This document shows, piece by piece, positions 25,970-36,462 of a DNA stretch of 64,000 nucleotides (positions within the stretch are counted from its first letter, which is position 1; each line of letters opens with the position of its first letter). The translations under genes and the position numbers were made by a program. The notes below the pieces were generated by a model that had not been told where the DNA came from, did not search any database, and saw nothing but the letters and a program-made list of their open reading frames with translations. This stretch comes from Planctomycetota bacterium (GTDB taxonomy: Bacteria > Planctomycetota > PLA2), in the NCBI GenBank assembly GCA_021776735.1, contig JAJFFH010000029.1:85676-149675 (forward strand), in the 5' to 3' direction.

Positions 25970-26023
25970 GCGGCCGGCCCGCGCCCCCTCAAGAGATACA
26001 TCGGAGGTCCCCCGACACAGCAA

Positions 26024-26036
26024 ACGGACGGCGATG
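26024..26036 (-). repeat. Dispersed repeat copy upstream of folD
   Basis: Exact reverse core ACGGACGGCGATG with the upstream CAGCAA and downstream TCC conserved. It lies 45 nt before folD. Confidence 0.85.
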
Positions 26037-26080
26037 TCCGTGCAGCGTCGGGCTTCGCTCATCGTGTAGCATGTCGCCCT

Positions 26081-26971
26081 ATGGCAACTCTCGCTACTCT
26101 CATCGATGGCAAGGCGATCGCGGCGGACGTCCGCGCCGAGGTCAAGAAGGGCGTCGCGGCGCTCAAGGCCGAGCACGGCATTACGGTCGGGCTCGCAACC
26201 GTCTTGGTGGGCGACGATCCCGCATCGCACAAGTACGTGTCGATGAAGCGCAAGGCGTGCGCGGAAGCCGGGATCGAGAGTTTTCACCACCAACTCGGCG
26301 CGGATGCCACGCAGGATCAGGTGCTCGGACTCGTGCGCGACCTCGGCGCCGACGACCGCGTCCACGGCATCCTCGTACAGCTTCCGCTGCCGAAGCAGGT
26401 CGATGAAAAGACGGTCCTCGACGCCGTGCCGCTCAGCAAGGACGTCGATGGATTTCACCCGCTCAACATCGGTGCGCTCGCGATGAAGGGTCGCGACCCC
26501 GAGTTCCGCCCCTGCACGCCGCACGGCTGCATCGAGCTGCTCAAGCGATCGGGCACCGAGATCAGCGGCGCCAACGCCGTCGTTCTCGGCCGCTCCAACA
26601 TCGTCGGCATGCCGGTCGCGCTGATGCTGGTCGAGCAGAACGCGACCGTCACGATCTGCCACTCGCGCACCAAAAACACCCCGGACCTGATCCGCGAGGC
26701 CGACATTCTCATTGCCGCGATCGGTCGCGCGCACTTCGTGAAGGGCGACTGGATCAAGCAAGGCGCCACCGTCATTGATGTCGGCACGAACGTCATCGAC
26801 GACCCGTCGCGCAAGAGCGGCAAGCGCTTGGTCGGCGATGTCGACTTCGACGCGGCCAAGGAACGCGCGGGCAAGATCACCCCGGTTCCCGGCGGCGTCG
26901 GCCCGATGACGATCGCGATGCTGCTGCAGAACACGCTGCGGGCGGCGAAAAAGGGCGTGCCTTCCGGTTAG
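26081..26971 (+). CDS. folD: Methylenetetrahydrofolate dehydrogenase/cyclohydrolase
   Basis: The 296-residue protein has the FolD signatures: KYVSMKRKACAEAGI (catalytic Lys region), GILVQLPLPKQVDE, HPLNIGALAMKG, VVLGRSNIVGMPVALML (nucleotide fold) and ITPVPGGVGPMTIAMLLQNT. It interconverts 5,10-methylene-, methenyl- and 10-formyl-THF, linking directly to fhs upstream. The last codons and TAG stop lie inside the first hairpin of the repeat array that follows, so the repeat appears to have supplied the current end of the gene. Confidence 0.97.
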   Translation: MATLATLIDGKAIAADVRAEVKKGVAALKAEHGITVGLATVLVGDDPASHKYVSMKRKACAEAGIESFHHQLGADATQDQVLGLVRDLGADDRVHGILVQLPLPKQVDEKTVLDAVPLSKDVDGFHPLNIGALAMKGRDPEFRPCTPHGCIELLKRSGTEISGANAVVLGRSNIVGMPVALMLVEQNATVTICHSRTKNTPDLIREADILIAAIGRAHFVKGDWIKQGATVIDVGTNVIDDPSRKSGKRLVGDVDFDAAKERAGKITPVPGGVGPMTIAMLLQNTLRAAKKGVPSG

Positions 26972-27097
26972 CGCAGGATTCGCTAACCGGTGAATCGGGG
27001 TCGGACGGGCCCAGTGTCTCTTGGCTTCAACGGCTGACGCCGTTGAGAGCCTTGCGGGCCGGTGGCCCTTCCGGTTGGCGGAGGAACCGCTAACCGG
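26964..27097. repeat. REP-like hairpin array 1 (B-A-B)
   Basis: Three hairpins in a row. The first is CCGGTTAGCG/CGCTAACCGG overlapping the folD stop. The second is the TCAACGGC/GCCGTTGA type with loop TGAC (27027-27046). The third is CCGGTTGGCGG/CCGCTAACCGG with loop AGGAA (27071-27097). A short GGGCC/GGCCC hairpin lies between the last two. The unit recurs at 33579 and 36317. Confidence 0.85.
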
Positions 27098-27175
27098 TGA
27101 AACAGGTCGGGCGGGGCGGTGAACTATCGGTTGAAGAACAAACGGGCCTTCTGGCATTCTTTGTTCGGAGGGACC

Positions 27176-28150
27176 ATGCGAACGCTCCTGATCGTGATCG
27201 CCCTTTTCGCCGGCCAGACGCGGGCCGGCGAAACCGACAACCTGCTTGCCAACGGTGGGTTCGAGGACAAGCTCCAGGGCTGGACCGTACAGGCCAGGGT
27301 CGCGACGTACACCGCGACGAAAAAAGGCAAGGTCAAGGGCAAGTGGTGCCTGCATGCGCGCAAGCCGCGGGCGTTCTCGCATGGAGAAGCGCTGTTCGCC
27401 GACTTTGAGATTCCCAGATCGAGGCGCAACGGGCACGTCGTGGTGAGCCTGCGCGCGAAAGGCAAAAAGCTCGGGAACGCCTGGCTTCGCTGCTACCTGT
27501 ACGACGCTGCCGGCCAGACGTTGAACCGCGACGTCGATCTGCCACAGCTTCGCGGGACGTTCAAGTGGACCCGGCACGAAAAACGCTTTGCGGTGCCGAA
27601 ATCCGCTGTGCGAGGACGGGTTCTGCTCAACCTCTACATGGGCGAGGAGCTTTGGCTGGACGACATTAGGGTCGTCCACAAACCGGGCGCAGGCGAGCAG
27701 ACATCGTCGGGGATCAGAAACGGTGGATTCGAAGAGAAACTGAAGGGATGGATCACGCTACCGTCCACCGCAGGACGGGCGCGCGCGAGCGTCGATCGCA
27801 CTGTCAAGAACGCGGGCAAGGGCGCCCTGCGCCTTCGGCGCCGGCACCAACGGTTGTTCCCCCAAGCCGGCGTCAGCCAATCCACGCCCACGGGCGGCGT
27901 GACCAAGCTCGTCTTGCGCTACCAGGTTCGCGCGAGCGACGGCGCGCGCGCCGTGGTGACGCTTCTGGCGTTTGGTGGACGCGGCGACCTGGTGGCCTCG
28001 GCGCACCGAGAAACATCGCCGTCCGTCGGCTTTGTTCAAGGGGAACTCCCCCTCACGCTCCCCGCGTGGGCCGAAACCGTGACCGTGTCCCTGGAAATCG
28101 CGGGGTCGGGCAGCGTCTGGTTCGACGACGTCACGCTGGAGGAGAAGTAA
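27176..28150 (+). CDS. Secreted protein with two carbohydrate-binding-like modules
   Basis: The ATG at 27176 follows CGGAGGG. The 324-residue protein has a signal peptide (MRTLLIVIALFAGQTRA) and two modules of about 150 residues, each opening NGGFE(D/E)KLxGW and ending in WLDDIRV or WFDDVTL. This is the CBM_4_9-like beta-sandwich pattern used to bind polysaccharide. No catalytic domain is present. The second module contains RETSPSVGF, encoded by a dispersed-repeat copy. The stop overlaps the next start (TAATG), so it is coupled to a secreted esterase, suggesting a substrate-binding partner. Confidence 0.8.
   Translation: MRTLLIVIALFAGQTRAGETDNLLANGGFEDKLQGWTVQARVATYTATKKGKVKGKWCLHARKPRAFSHGEALFADFEIPRSRRNGHVVVSLRAKGKKLGNAWLRCYLYDAAGQTLNRDVDLPQLRGTFKWTRHEKRFAVPKSAVRGRVLLNLYMGEELWLDDIRVVHKPGAGEQTSSGIRNGGFEEKLKGWITLPSTAGRARASVDRTVKNAGKGALRLRRRHQRLFPQAGVSQSTPTGGVTKLVLRYQVRASDGARAVVTLLAFGGRGDLVASAHRETSPSVGFVQGELPLTLPAWAETVTVSLEIAGSGSVWFDDVTLEEK
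28014..28026 (+). repeat. Dispersed repeat copy inside CBM-like gene
   Basis: Exact CATCGCCGTCCGT preceded by GAAA and followed by CGGCTTTG. Here it is read in the frame giving TSPSV, not IAVR, so different copies are used in different frames. Confidence 0.8.
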
Positions 28151-29424
28151 TGCGTTTGCTCGCGATCCTCCTCTTGGCGACCGCGGCCCGCGCGGACGAC
28201 CTGACCACGCGGGTGCGCGAGGTGCTGGCGAAGGTGCTCGCCGAGCCGAGTGCCAACAAACGTCGGGCACTTGTGGCGCCGCTGCGCGACGCCGGCTCCC
28301 TGCGCAAGATCGCCACCGCGATGCGTCACGGCCCGAAGCTGCCGGGCAACGCGCGCAAGAAGCGGCGCGGCGAGAAGCTCACGACGGTCGGCAACACTAC
28401 GGTCGGCTACTCGTTTTCGTACGACGGAGAGAAATATATCTACGCCGTCGACGTGCCGAAGGGCTACGATCCGAACAAGCCGACACCGGTACTGCTCGAC
28501 CCGGGCCACGCGGGCATCCGCAGCAAGTCCGACAAGGAGAAGGCGGAAGCTCTTGTTTTCTTCCGCCGCATGCTCGACCAGGCGGGCTGCGCCGATTGGC
28601 TGCTCGTGCGCACGCACATCGTCGAGGACATCGGCGCGGACGCCAAAAACAAGCCGGAGGAGTACGGCGCGCGTGTGTTTCAGGAGATGTTTCGCGACCT
28701 CGCGACACGCTTTCACATCGATCCGGACCGCATCTATTGCACCGGGCTCTCCCAGACCGGGTTCTGGACGTGGATGCTCGGCCGCGCACGCGCCGATCGG
28801 TTCGCCGGCATCGCGCCGATGGGCGCGGTCGTCTGGGAAGTGCAGCGCTACCCGACGAACTTCATCAACCTGCCGGTCTTCGTCCTCCACGGCGAAAAAG
28901 ACCCCATCTGTCGCGTCGCCCCGGTGCGCGCGGTCCTGCCCGTCCTCGCGCGCCACGGCGTCCCGGTGCGCTACCTCGAACTCGCCGGTGCGGGCCACGA
29001 CGGCTCGGTCTGGAGCACGCTCCCGCGCGCGTTGGAGCACCTCAAGAAAACCGCGCGCGTTCGCTACCCCGCCCGCATCTCCAAGAGCCTCGGCACCACG
29101 CACGACGGCTGGTGCTCGTGGCTGCGCATCGACGCCATTCAAAAGGACAGCCAGGGACGCGCGCAGGACGCCCCCACCGCGGCGATCGACGCCGAACGCG
29201 ACGGCCAGACGTTTCGCCTCTGGTCCACACGCGTGAAGAAGGTCACGCTCTGTTTCTCGGACGAAATGGCCGACCTCGATCGCCCGATCGTGGTGCAATG
29301 GAACGGAAAGGAACTGTTTCGCGGCAAGGTGACGCGCGACATCTTCACCTTGTTTGAACTCGCCCATGAAAAAAGCGACTGGACGGCGATGTTTTCAGCC
29401 TCGCTGACGCTTGGGGTTCCCTAG
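28150..29424 (+). CDS. Secreted alpha/beta hydrolase (esterase/depolymerase-like)
   Basis: The 424-residue protein has a signal peptide (MRLLAILLLATAARA), the nucleophile motif GLSQTGFW, VFVLHGEKDPICRV (Asp region) and ELAGAGHDG (His), as in PHB-depolymerase/feruloyl-esterase-like hydrolases. The early DVPKGYDPNKPTPVLLDPGHAG forms the oxyanion side. The last about 100 residues form an extra domain of unknown role. It overlaps the upstream binding-protein gene (TAATG), and the sigma-fusion gene starts 3 nt after its stop, so all three appear to be one operon. Confidence 0.82.
   Translation: MRLLAILLLATAARADDLTTRVREVLAKVLAEPSANKRRALVAPLRDAGSLRKIATAMRHGPKLPGNARKKRRGEKLTTVGNTTVGYSFSYDGEKYIYAVDVPKGYDPNKPTPVLLDPGHAGIRSKSDKEKAEALVFFRRMLDQAGCADWLLVRTHIVEDIGADAKNKPEEYGARVFQEMFRDLATRFHIDPDRIYCTGLSQTGFWTWMLGRARADRFAGIAPMGAVVWEVQRYPTNFINLPVFVLHGEKDPICRVAPVRAVLPVLARHGVPVRYLELAGAGHDGSVWSTLPRALEHLKKTARVRYPARISKSLGTTHDGWCSWLRIDAIQKDSQGRAQDAPTAAIDAERDGQTFRLWSTRVKKVTLCFSDEMADLDRPIVVQWNGKELFRGKVTRDIFTLFELAHEKSDWTAMFSASLTLGVP
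29379..29391 (-). repeat. Degenerate dispersed repeat copy at esterase 3' end
   Basis: CTGGACGGCGATG preceded by AGCGA matches the reverse core at 11 of 13 positions and keeps the upstream AGC. It encodes DWTAMFS near the C-terminus. Confidence 0.45.
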
Positions 29425-29427
29425 CCC

Positions 29428-31548
29428 ATGGATTTCTCCCGGCGCCTGCTCGAGCACGGCGATTTTGTTCGCGCGTTGGCGCGTTCGCTGGTGCGCGACG
29501 CCCACCGAGCCGACGACGTTGCCCAGGAGACGTTTCGCATCGCGCTGGAACGGCCGCCCCAAAAAAACGGCAACCTGCGCGCCTGGCTCGCGCGCGTGGC
29601 CCGCAACGTCGTCTTGCTGGGCCACCGCCGCGAAGCACGCCGCCAACAACGCGAGGAGCGCACCGCGCGGCCGGAAGCGGTCGGCGCCACAGCGGACATC
29701 GTCGCGCGACTCGACTGGGAGTCCCGGCTCGTCCACGCCGTGCGCGAACTCGACGAACCGTACCGCGCCACGATCGTCCATCGATTCTTCGAACAGCTTG
29801 CGCCCGCAGAAATCGCACGCCGCATGAAAGTGCCGCGCAAGACGGTGTACACCCGGCTCCAGCGCGCACTGGAGCAACTGCGCGCCAGACTGGACCACGA
29901 CATGAGCGGCGATCGGCGCGCGTGGTGCGCCGCGTTGTTGCTGTTGGCGAAACGTCCACGGCGGGTTTGGGGGGGCGCGGGGGCCGTGGTCGCCGCAACG
30001 GCCGCCGCGATCGCGGTGTGCGTGCTCGTCTTCGCCAGGGCCGAGTCGGACGCCCATCGGGTTCAGACACGCCCGGCGAGCACGGCCCACGCACTCGTCG
30101 TGCGGCGGCGTGGCTCGGCTCCGGCAGGCGGCCTCACCGCAACGAAACCCGCCGTAGACGAGATTGCCGCCCGCGCGCAACGCTTCGACGCGCTCGCCCA
30201 CGACTACCTGATCGTCATGCCGGAGGCCGTACGGCTCGTCGACGGCGACCCCGATCTCCTGCCGCGTGTCTTCGCGGCTATGAAGTCGCCGTTCGCCAAA
30301 CAGCAGATCCTCAAGCTGCTCGGCGTGCGACGCAACCACCGCCACACACTCGAGGTTCTTTGGCTCGCTGCGCACGACGACGATGCCTCCGTCCGATGCA
30401 TGGCCCTTGCGGACACATCGTCCCACGTCGTACGGCGCATGACTCCGGACGAGACGCTCGCGTGGCTCGACCGCCACCGCCACGACGAACTGCGGCCACT
30501 CCTCGAGGCCCAGGTGCCAGCTGCCATCACGGCGATCGGACGTCTGGAGTTGATTCCCTTCACCGGGCGGCGCGGCTCATCGCTCTTCGTGCTCAAGAAG
30601 CAGCTGGACGCATTCGGCCTCCACGAGGTGCTCGACGACATGGGCGACGAGGCCCCGGAAGAGTTCGAATTCTGGAGCGGCTCGCGACCGCCCGCGTCCA
30701 ACCCGACGCCACGACCTCCGGCGGTGGCGCCCGATCTCTGGAAGCGGCTCCATCCCCACCCGGACCTCAACAAGGCCGTCGAGATCGCCGCGGGTTGGGC
30801 CGAGCGACCCGACGCGCTCGCCTACCTGCGCAGCCTGTGGGCGAACCTCGACGCGTTCTGGAAGACGCGTGCGCTGATCACGTTCACCGGTGTGCGGGCC
30901 CATCCCGACACGGTGCATGTTCTGGCGCTCGGCGTGCGCGACAGCGACTCCGACGTACGCAACGACGCGCTTGAAATGCTCGAGGAGGTCGTGTTCTGGC
31001 GGTTCAACGACCGCGCGGCATTCGAGCGGTGGGCAGCCGATTGGGAGCATCGTCGCTACGCTCGCATCCGGCACGCGCACGCGCAGCGTTTTGTCCGTAC
31101 GCTCACGCCCGCCACCCTTGCCGGAATCGACAGCTTTCGCGGTGCCGTGCCCTTGCTCAAGGAGGCCGGCCTGCTCGAAGCGCTGGCCCTGTGGCCCGAG
31201 CCGCCCATGGACCGGATCGAAGACCTCCGGCCGAGCCCCGCGTTTGTGCGCCGCGTGGTCTTGCCGCACTTGCGCGGCGGCGCCAGGAATCTCAAAACGA
31301 TCTGCCGACTGGTCGGCAAGACCAAGACCGTGTGGGCACGCGATGCGCTGCTCGACGCGCTGGCGCTCGCCCCGGCCGAAGCCGCGCACGGCCTCGCGTT
31401 CTCCGGAGACATCGCCGTCCGTACGCGTCTGTTCGATGCACTCGTGGAAGGCCACGATGTGGAGGACGCGTTGTCACGTCTTTCGGGCGTTCCGCACGGT
31501 CCGTGGGGCGTCGAATGGTGGCGCGGCAATCTTGTCCGGCGTCGGTAG
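29428..31548 (+). CDS. ECF sigma factor fused to membrane helix and HEAT-like domain
   Basis: This 706-residue protein begins as an ordinary ECF sigma factor. Region 2 (about 8-75) has ADDVAQETFRIAL and NLRAWLARVARNVV; region 4 (about 108-160) has LDEPYRATIVHRFFEQLAPAEIARRMKVPRKTVYTRLQRALEQL. A single membrane helix follows at about 182-206 (AGAVVAATAAAIAVCVLVFA), then about 500 residues of helical HEAT-like repeats expected outside the membrane. A membrane-tethered sigma factor with its own extracytoplasmic domain would need release or local action. A dispersed-repeat copy encodes SGDIAVRTRLF near the C-terminus. It is coupled to the secreted esterase pair. Confidence 0.85.
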   Translation: MDFSRRLLEHGDFVRALARSLVRDAHRADDVAQETFRIALERPPQKNGNLRAWLARVARNVVLLGHRREARRQQREERTARPEAVGATADIVARLDWESRLVHAVRELDEPYRATIVHRFFEQLAPAEIARRMKVPRKTVYTRLQRALEQLRARLDHDMSGDRRAWCAALLLLAKRPRRVWGGAGAVVAATAAAIAVCVLVFARAESDAHRVQTRPASTAHALVVRRRGSAPAGGLTATKPAVDEIAARAQRFDALAHDYLIVMPEAVRLVDGDPDLLPRVFAAMKSPFAKQQILKLLGVRRNHRHTLEVLWLAAHDDDASVRCMALADTSSHVVRRMTPDETLAWLDRHRHDELRPLLEAQVPAAITAIGRLELIPFTGRRGSSLFVLKKQLDAFGLHEVLDDMGDEAPEEFEFWSGSRPPASNPTPRPPAVAPDLWKRLHPHPDLNKAVEIAAGWAERPDALAYLRSLWANLDAFWKTRALITFTGVRAHPDTVHVLALGVRDSDSDVRNDALEMLEEVVFWRFNDRAAFERWAADWEHRRYARIRHAHAQRFVRTLTPATLAGIDSFRGAVPLLKEAGLLEALALWPEPPMDRIEDLRPSPAFVRRVVLPHLRGGARNLKTICRLVGKTKTVWARDALLDALALAPAEAAHGLAFSGDIAVRTRLFDALVEGHDVEDALSRLSGVPHGPWGVEWWRGNLVRRR
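31410..31422 (+). repeat. Dispersed repeat copy inside sigma-fusion gene
   Basis: Exact CATCGCCGTCCGT followed by ACGCGTCTG; read in the IAVR frame. Confidence 0.8.
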
Positions 31549-31570
31549 GGTCGCGTAGACTCCCCGGCCC

Positions 31571-33565
<1,995 letters not shown>

Positions 33566-33578
33566 ACGGCGGGTTGTT

Positions 33579-33777
33579 GGCTTCAACGGCTGACGCCGTT
33601 GAGAGCGGGTGGCTCTCCCGCTTCGCGGGGAACCGCGAACCGGTGAAGATGAATCGGGGGGCGGGCCGTTCGGCAGTGTCTTTTGGCTTCAACGGGTCTT
33701 TTGGCTTCAACGGCTGACGCCGTTGAGAGCCTCGCTTGCGGGCGGCGTACCCGCTTCGCGGAGGAACCGCGAAGCGG
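33579..33777. repeat. REP-like hairpin array 2 (A-B-A'-A-B), fills 307-nt gap
   Basis: Between the helicase and the broken kinase gene (33566-33872) there is no gene. The stretch holds hairpin A (33579-33606), hairpin B with one mismatch (about 33619-33644), a partial A duplicated in tandem (TTTTGGCTTCAACGG), a full A (33703-33731) and a perfect B, CCGCTTCGCGG/CCGCGAAGCGG with loop AGGAA (33751-33777). The remaining bases to 33872 show nothing recognisable. Confidence 0.85.
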
Positions 33778-33872
33778 TGAAGTGTACCGGCTCGCGGGCG
33801 ACAGAGGCACAGGTTAGAGATTCAGAGTGCCAGCTTGGCCACCATGGCCTTGGCGACGGCGGCAGCGCGCCG

Positions 33873-36259
33873 TCAGGCGTGCGAAGGGGGGAGGCCCCTG
33901 GCGCAACGAACACCCACATCTGTGCTCCGAGCTCGCGGGAGGTACGTGGTGCGGACCGCGCAACGCAAGAACGACGGTTGAGCGTTCCACGACCCGCCGC
34001 GCAGAACACGCGACGAACGGCGCTCATCTTCCCAGCTCGAGGTCCAGTCCCAGGCACCGCCCGAGGCGTCCCCCATACCGTAGACCGATTCTGCGGTTGC
34101 GAAGGCGCCCACCGGCTCCGGCTGCGTCGGTACCTCTCGCGACTCACGGCACTTGCCCAGCGACGCATCCTCCAGATCGCCCCACGCGAAGCGGCGGCCG
34201 TCCACGCCACGCCCCGCCTTCTCCCGCTCCTCCTCGGTCGGCAGGCGCCACTCCTGCCCTGTGGCCTCTCCTTTCCAGTTGCAAAACGCCTCGGCGTCGT
34301 CGTAGTCGATGCCGATCACTGGGCAACGCAGGTCAAAGCCTTCACCGTGGTGCTTCTCGCACCATTCGCGCGCCGGTCCTTCGACGAGAATCGGCAGCAC
34401 TCGCCACACGCCGTCCACCTTCTCCACGCACGGGCCGTCTCCCGGCGTCTGCGGTTTGCGGCGCTCGGCCTCCTCTTCATCCAGGATCGACAAGAATTCC
34501 AAGTACTCGCCGAACGTCACCGGGTACTTCGCCATCGCGAAGTCCGGCAGCTCCTTCGTGGTCGTCTCTTTGCCCTTTCCGTAGATGAACTTCCCCGCCG
34601 GCACATGCACGAAGCCGTCCCCGATCTCTTCGTCGCTCTTGAGGCCCACCTCGCCCCGCCACGTCTGTCCGCGCTCGATCAGCACCGGGTAGCGCGTGTC
34701 GCGCTTGCCGTCGGCTTTCAGGACGCACAGGTAGCTCCCGCTCGGCAGCGACGCCTCGACCGGTGTCGTGCCCAAGAATCGCTCGTTCACCGGCGTCTGC
34801 ACGCCGTCGATCTCCTCGTAGCGCGCGATCGTCACCTCGGCGGGGGCGTTCGAGGTCACTGTGAGACGGCCCTCTTCGACAAGCGGTTCGTCCACATAAC
34901 GCTCGATCATCACCTTGGCGTAGGCCGTGTCCACCCGGTGCCGGCGCCGCTCCGCATCGGTCAGGCGGTCCGCCCAAATGTGTGCCAGCTCCGCCCGCGC
35001 GGACTTGTTGTCGGACTCCCGCAAGAGCGCCGCGTCCAGCAGCTTCTGGCACTCCGCGAACGCCAGCGCCAGATCCACCTTGAGTTGCTCGACTCTCTCG
35101 CGCGCCTCGATCATCGGGCGCTTTTCTGAAACCGGCTGGTACGGCTTGTACTCTTTCACCTCCGCGTCGGCGGCGTCCTCGGCGCGCTTGATCTCGTCGC
35201 GCAGTTCCAAGTAGCGCTGCGTGGCCTGCTTGCCTTCGGCCGCAAGACGCTCTGCCTCCTCGTGGCGCCGCTGCCTCTCGGAGCGACCGTCCAGCCAGCG
35301 GCGCAGGTCGTCCGCCAACTCGTCCGCCATCTGGTAGCGCTGCTCAGGATCGGCCTGAAGCGCCTTTTCGCAGATCGTCGCCAACGGCTCCGGCACCTTG
35401 CGTCGCGCGTTGCGCGTGCGCACGTCCGCGATGTCGCCGGTCTGTTTTTTGACGATCAGGTCGCCGTCCGACGGATCGAACGCCGGCAGCAGGCACAGCA
35501 TCTCGTACAGCAGGCAGCCCAGCGCGTAGATGTCGCTGCGACGGTCCAGCTCGCGGGCCAACAGCTGCTCCGGGCTCATGTAGGGCAAGGTGCCCTTGAT
35601 CGAGCCCGCCTGGGTCTCAAGACCCGCGCTGGTCCGCGCGGTCTCCACCGCTTCGATGTCCATCTCGTCGTCGTAGTCGTCGCCATATCGGTCGGTGGTG
35701 CTGGCGACCCGCGCGAGGCCCCAGTCCATGACGTGCACCTCGCGTAGTCGCCCAGCATGATGTTGTCCGGCTTGAGGTCTCGGTGGATCACGCCCTTTTC
35801 GTGGGCGAAATGCATCGCCTCACATATCCGCTCGAGCACCGTCGCGAGCTTGTGCAGGTTGAACTCCCGCGCGATCTCTCTTCGGCGCAGCGTCAGGTCG
35901 TGCAGCACTTCGCGCAGCGTCCGGCCGCGCACGAGCTTCATCGTGAAGTAGAGCTTGCCGTCCTTGGTGATCCCGATGTCGTGGACCGGCGGTATCCCCG
36001 GATGCTCGAGCTGCGAGGTCGCCTGCGCCTCGGCGATGAAGTGCAGCAGTTGCTCGCGACCCTGGGCCTAGTCCCGCCGCTGGATCTTCATCGCCACCTG
36101 CCGCCGAAGGTCCTTGTCGGTGACGAGGAAAACCTCCCCCATACCGCCCTTACCAATCGGCGCTTCCACCAGGAACTTGTCCTGCGAGGGCGTGAATTCC
36201 GCCAGGACATCGCCGTCCCTGGCTTCTGCTTCCGGGTCGGTTTCCGCCCACTCGATCAT
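33873..36259 (-). pseudogene. Ser/Thr kinase-PEGA-SUMF1 protein, interrupted
   Basis: One gene of about 795 codons is split by two lesions. The kinase N-lobe (IGKGGMGEVFLVTDKDLRRQVAMKI) is followed by an in-frame TAG at 36068-36070. The same frame then resumes with GREQLLHFIAEAQ and HRDLKPDNIMLGDY. At about 35745-35755 one G is missing (should read GDYGEVHVMDWGLAR) and the frame changes to the long ORF ending at 33873. That part holds MSPEQLLARELDRRSDIYALG, a PEGA-like beta domain, and a C-terminal formylglycine-generating-enzyme/SUMF1 domain (VHVPAGKFIYGKG, WRLPTEEEREKA, RVLRGGSW, VGVRCAR). Kinase-SUMF1 fusions are typical of planctomycetes. It is either a decaying gene or affected by sequence errors. 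Confidence 0.85.
36209..36221 (+). repeat. Dispersed repeat copy (one mismatch) in kinase 5' end
   Basis: CATCGCCGTCCCT, one base from the core. It encodes RDGDVLAE ahead of the kinase domain of the broken kinase-SUMF1 gene. Confidence 0.55.
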
Positions 36260-36316
36260 GCTTCGGCGTCCGAGATTGAATTCCGTTTCTGGATTCTACG
36301 GGAACGGGCGGGAGGG

Positions 36317-36448
36317 CTCGGTTGGCGGAGGAACCGCTAACCGAGGAACAATGCGGGAGGGGCAAGTGTCTTCTGGCTCGGCGGCTGAACGCCGCCGAGC
36401 TGGTGGTGGCGGGCGGCCAACCCGTTTCGCGGATGAACCGCGAAGCGG
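36317..36448. repeat. REP-like hairpin array 3 (B-A-B)
   Basis: B is CTCGGTTGGCGG/CCGCTAACCGAG with loop AGGAA (36317-36345). A is GCTCGGCGGC/GCCGCCGAGC with loop TGAAC (36376-36400). B is CCGTTTCGCGG/CCGCGAAGCGG with loop ATGAA (36422-36448). Compared with arrays 1 and 2 the A stem is changed on both sides while the loop is kept. The array lies upstream of the kinase gene start and downstream of the polyprenyl synthase stop. Confidence 0.85.
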
Positions 36449-36462
36449 TGAAGGAACTCTGC

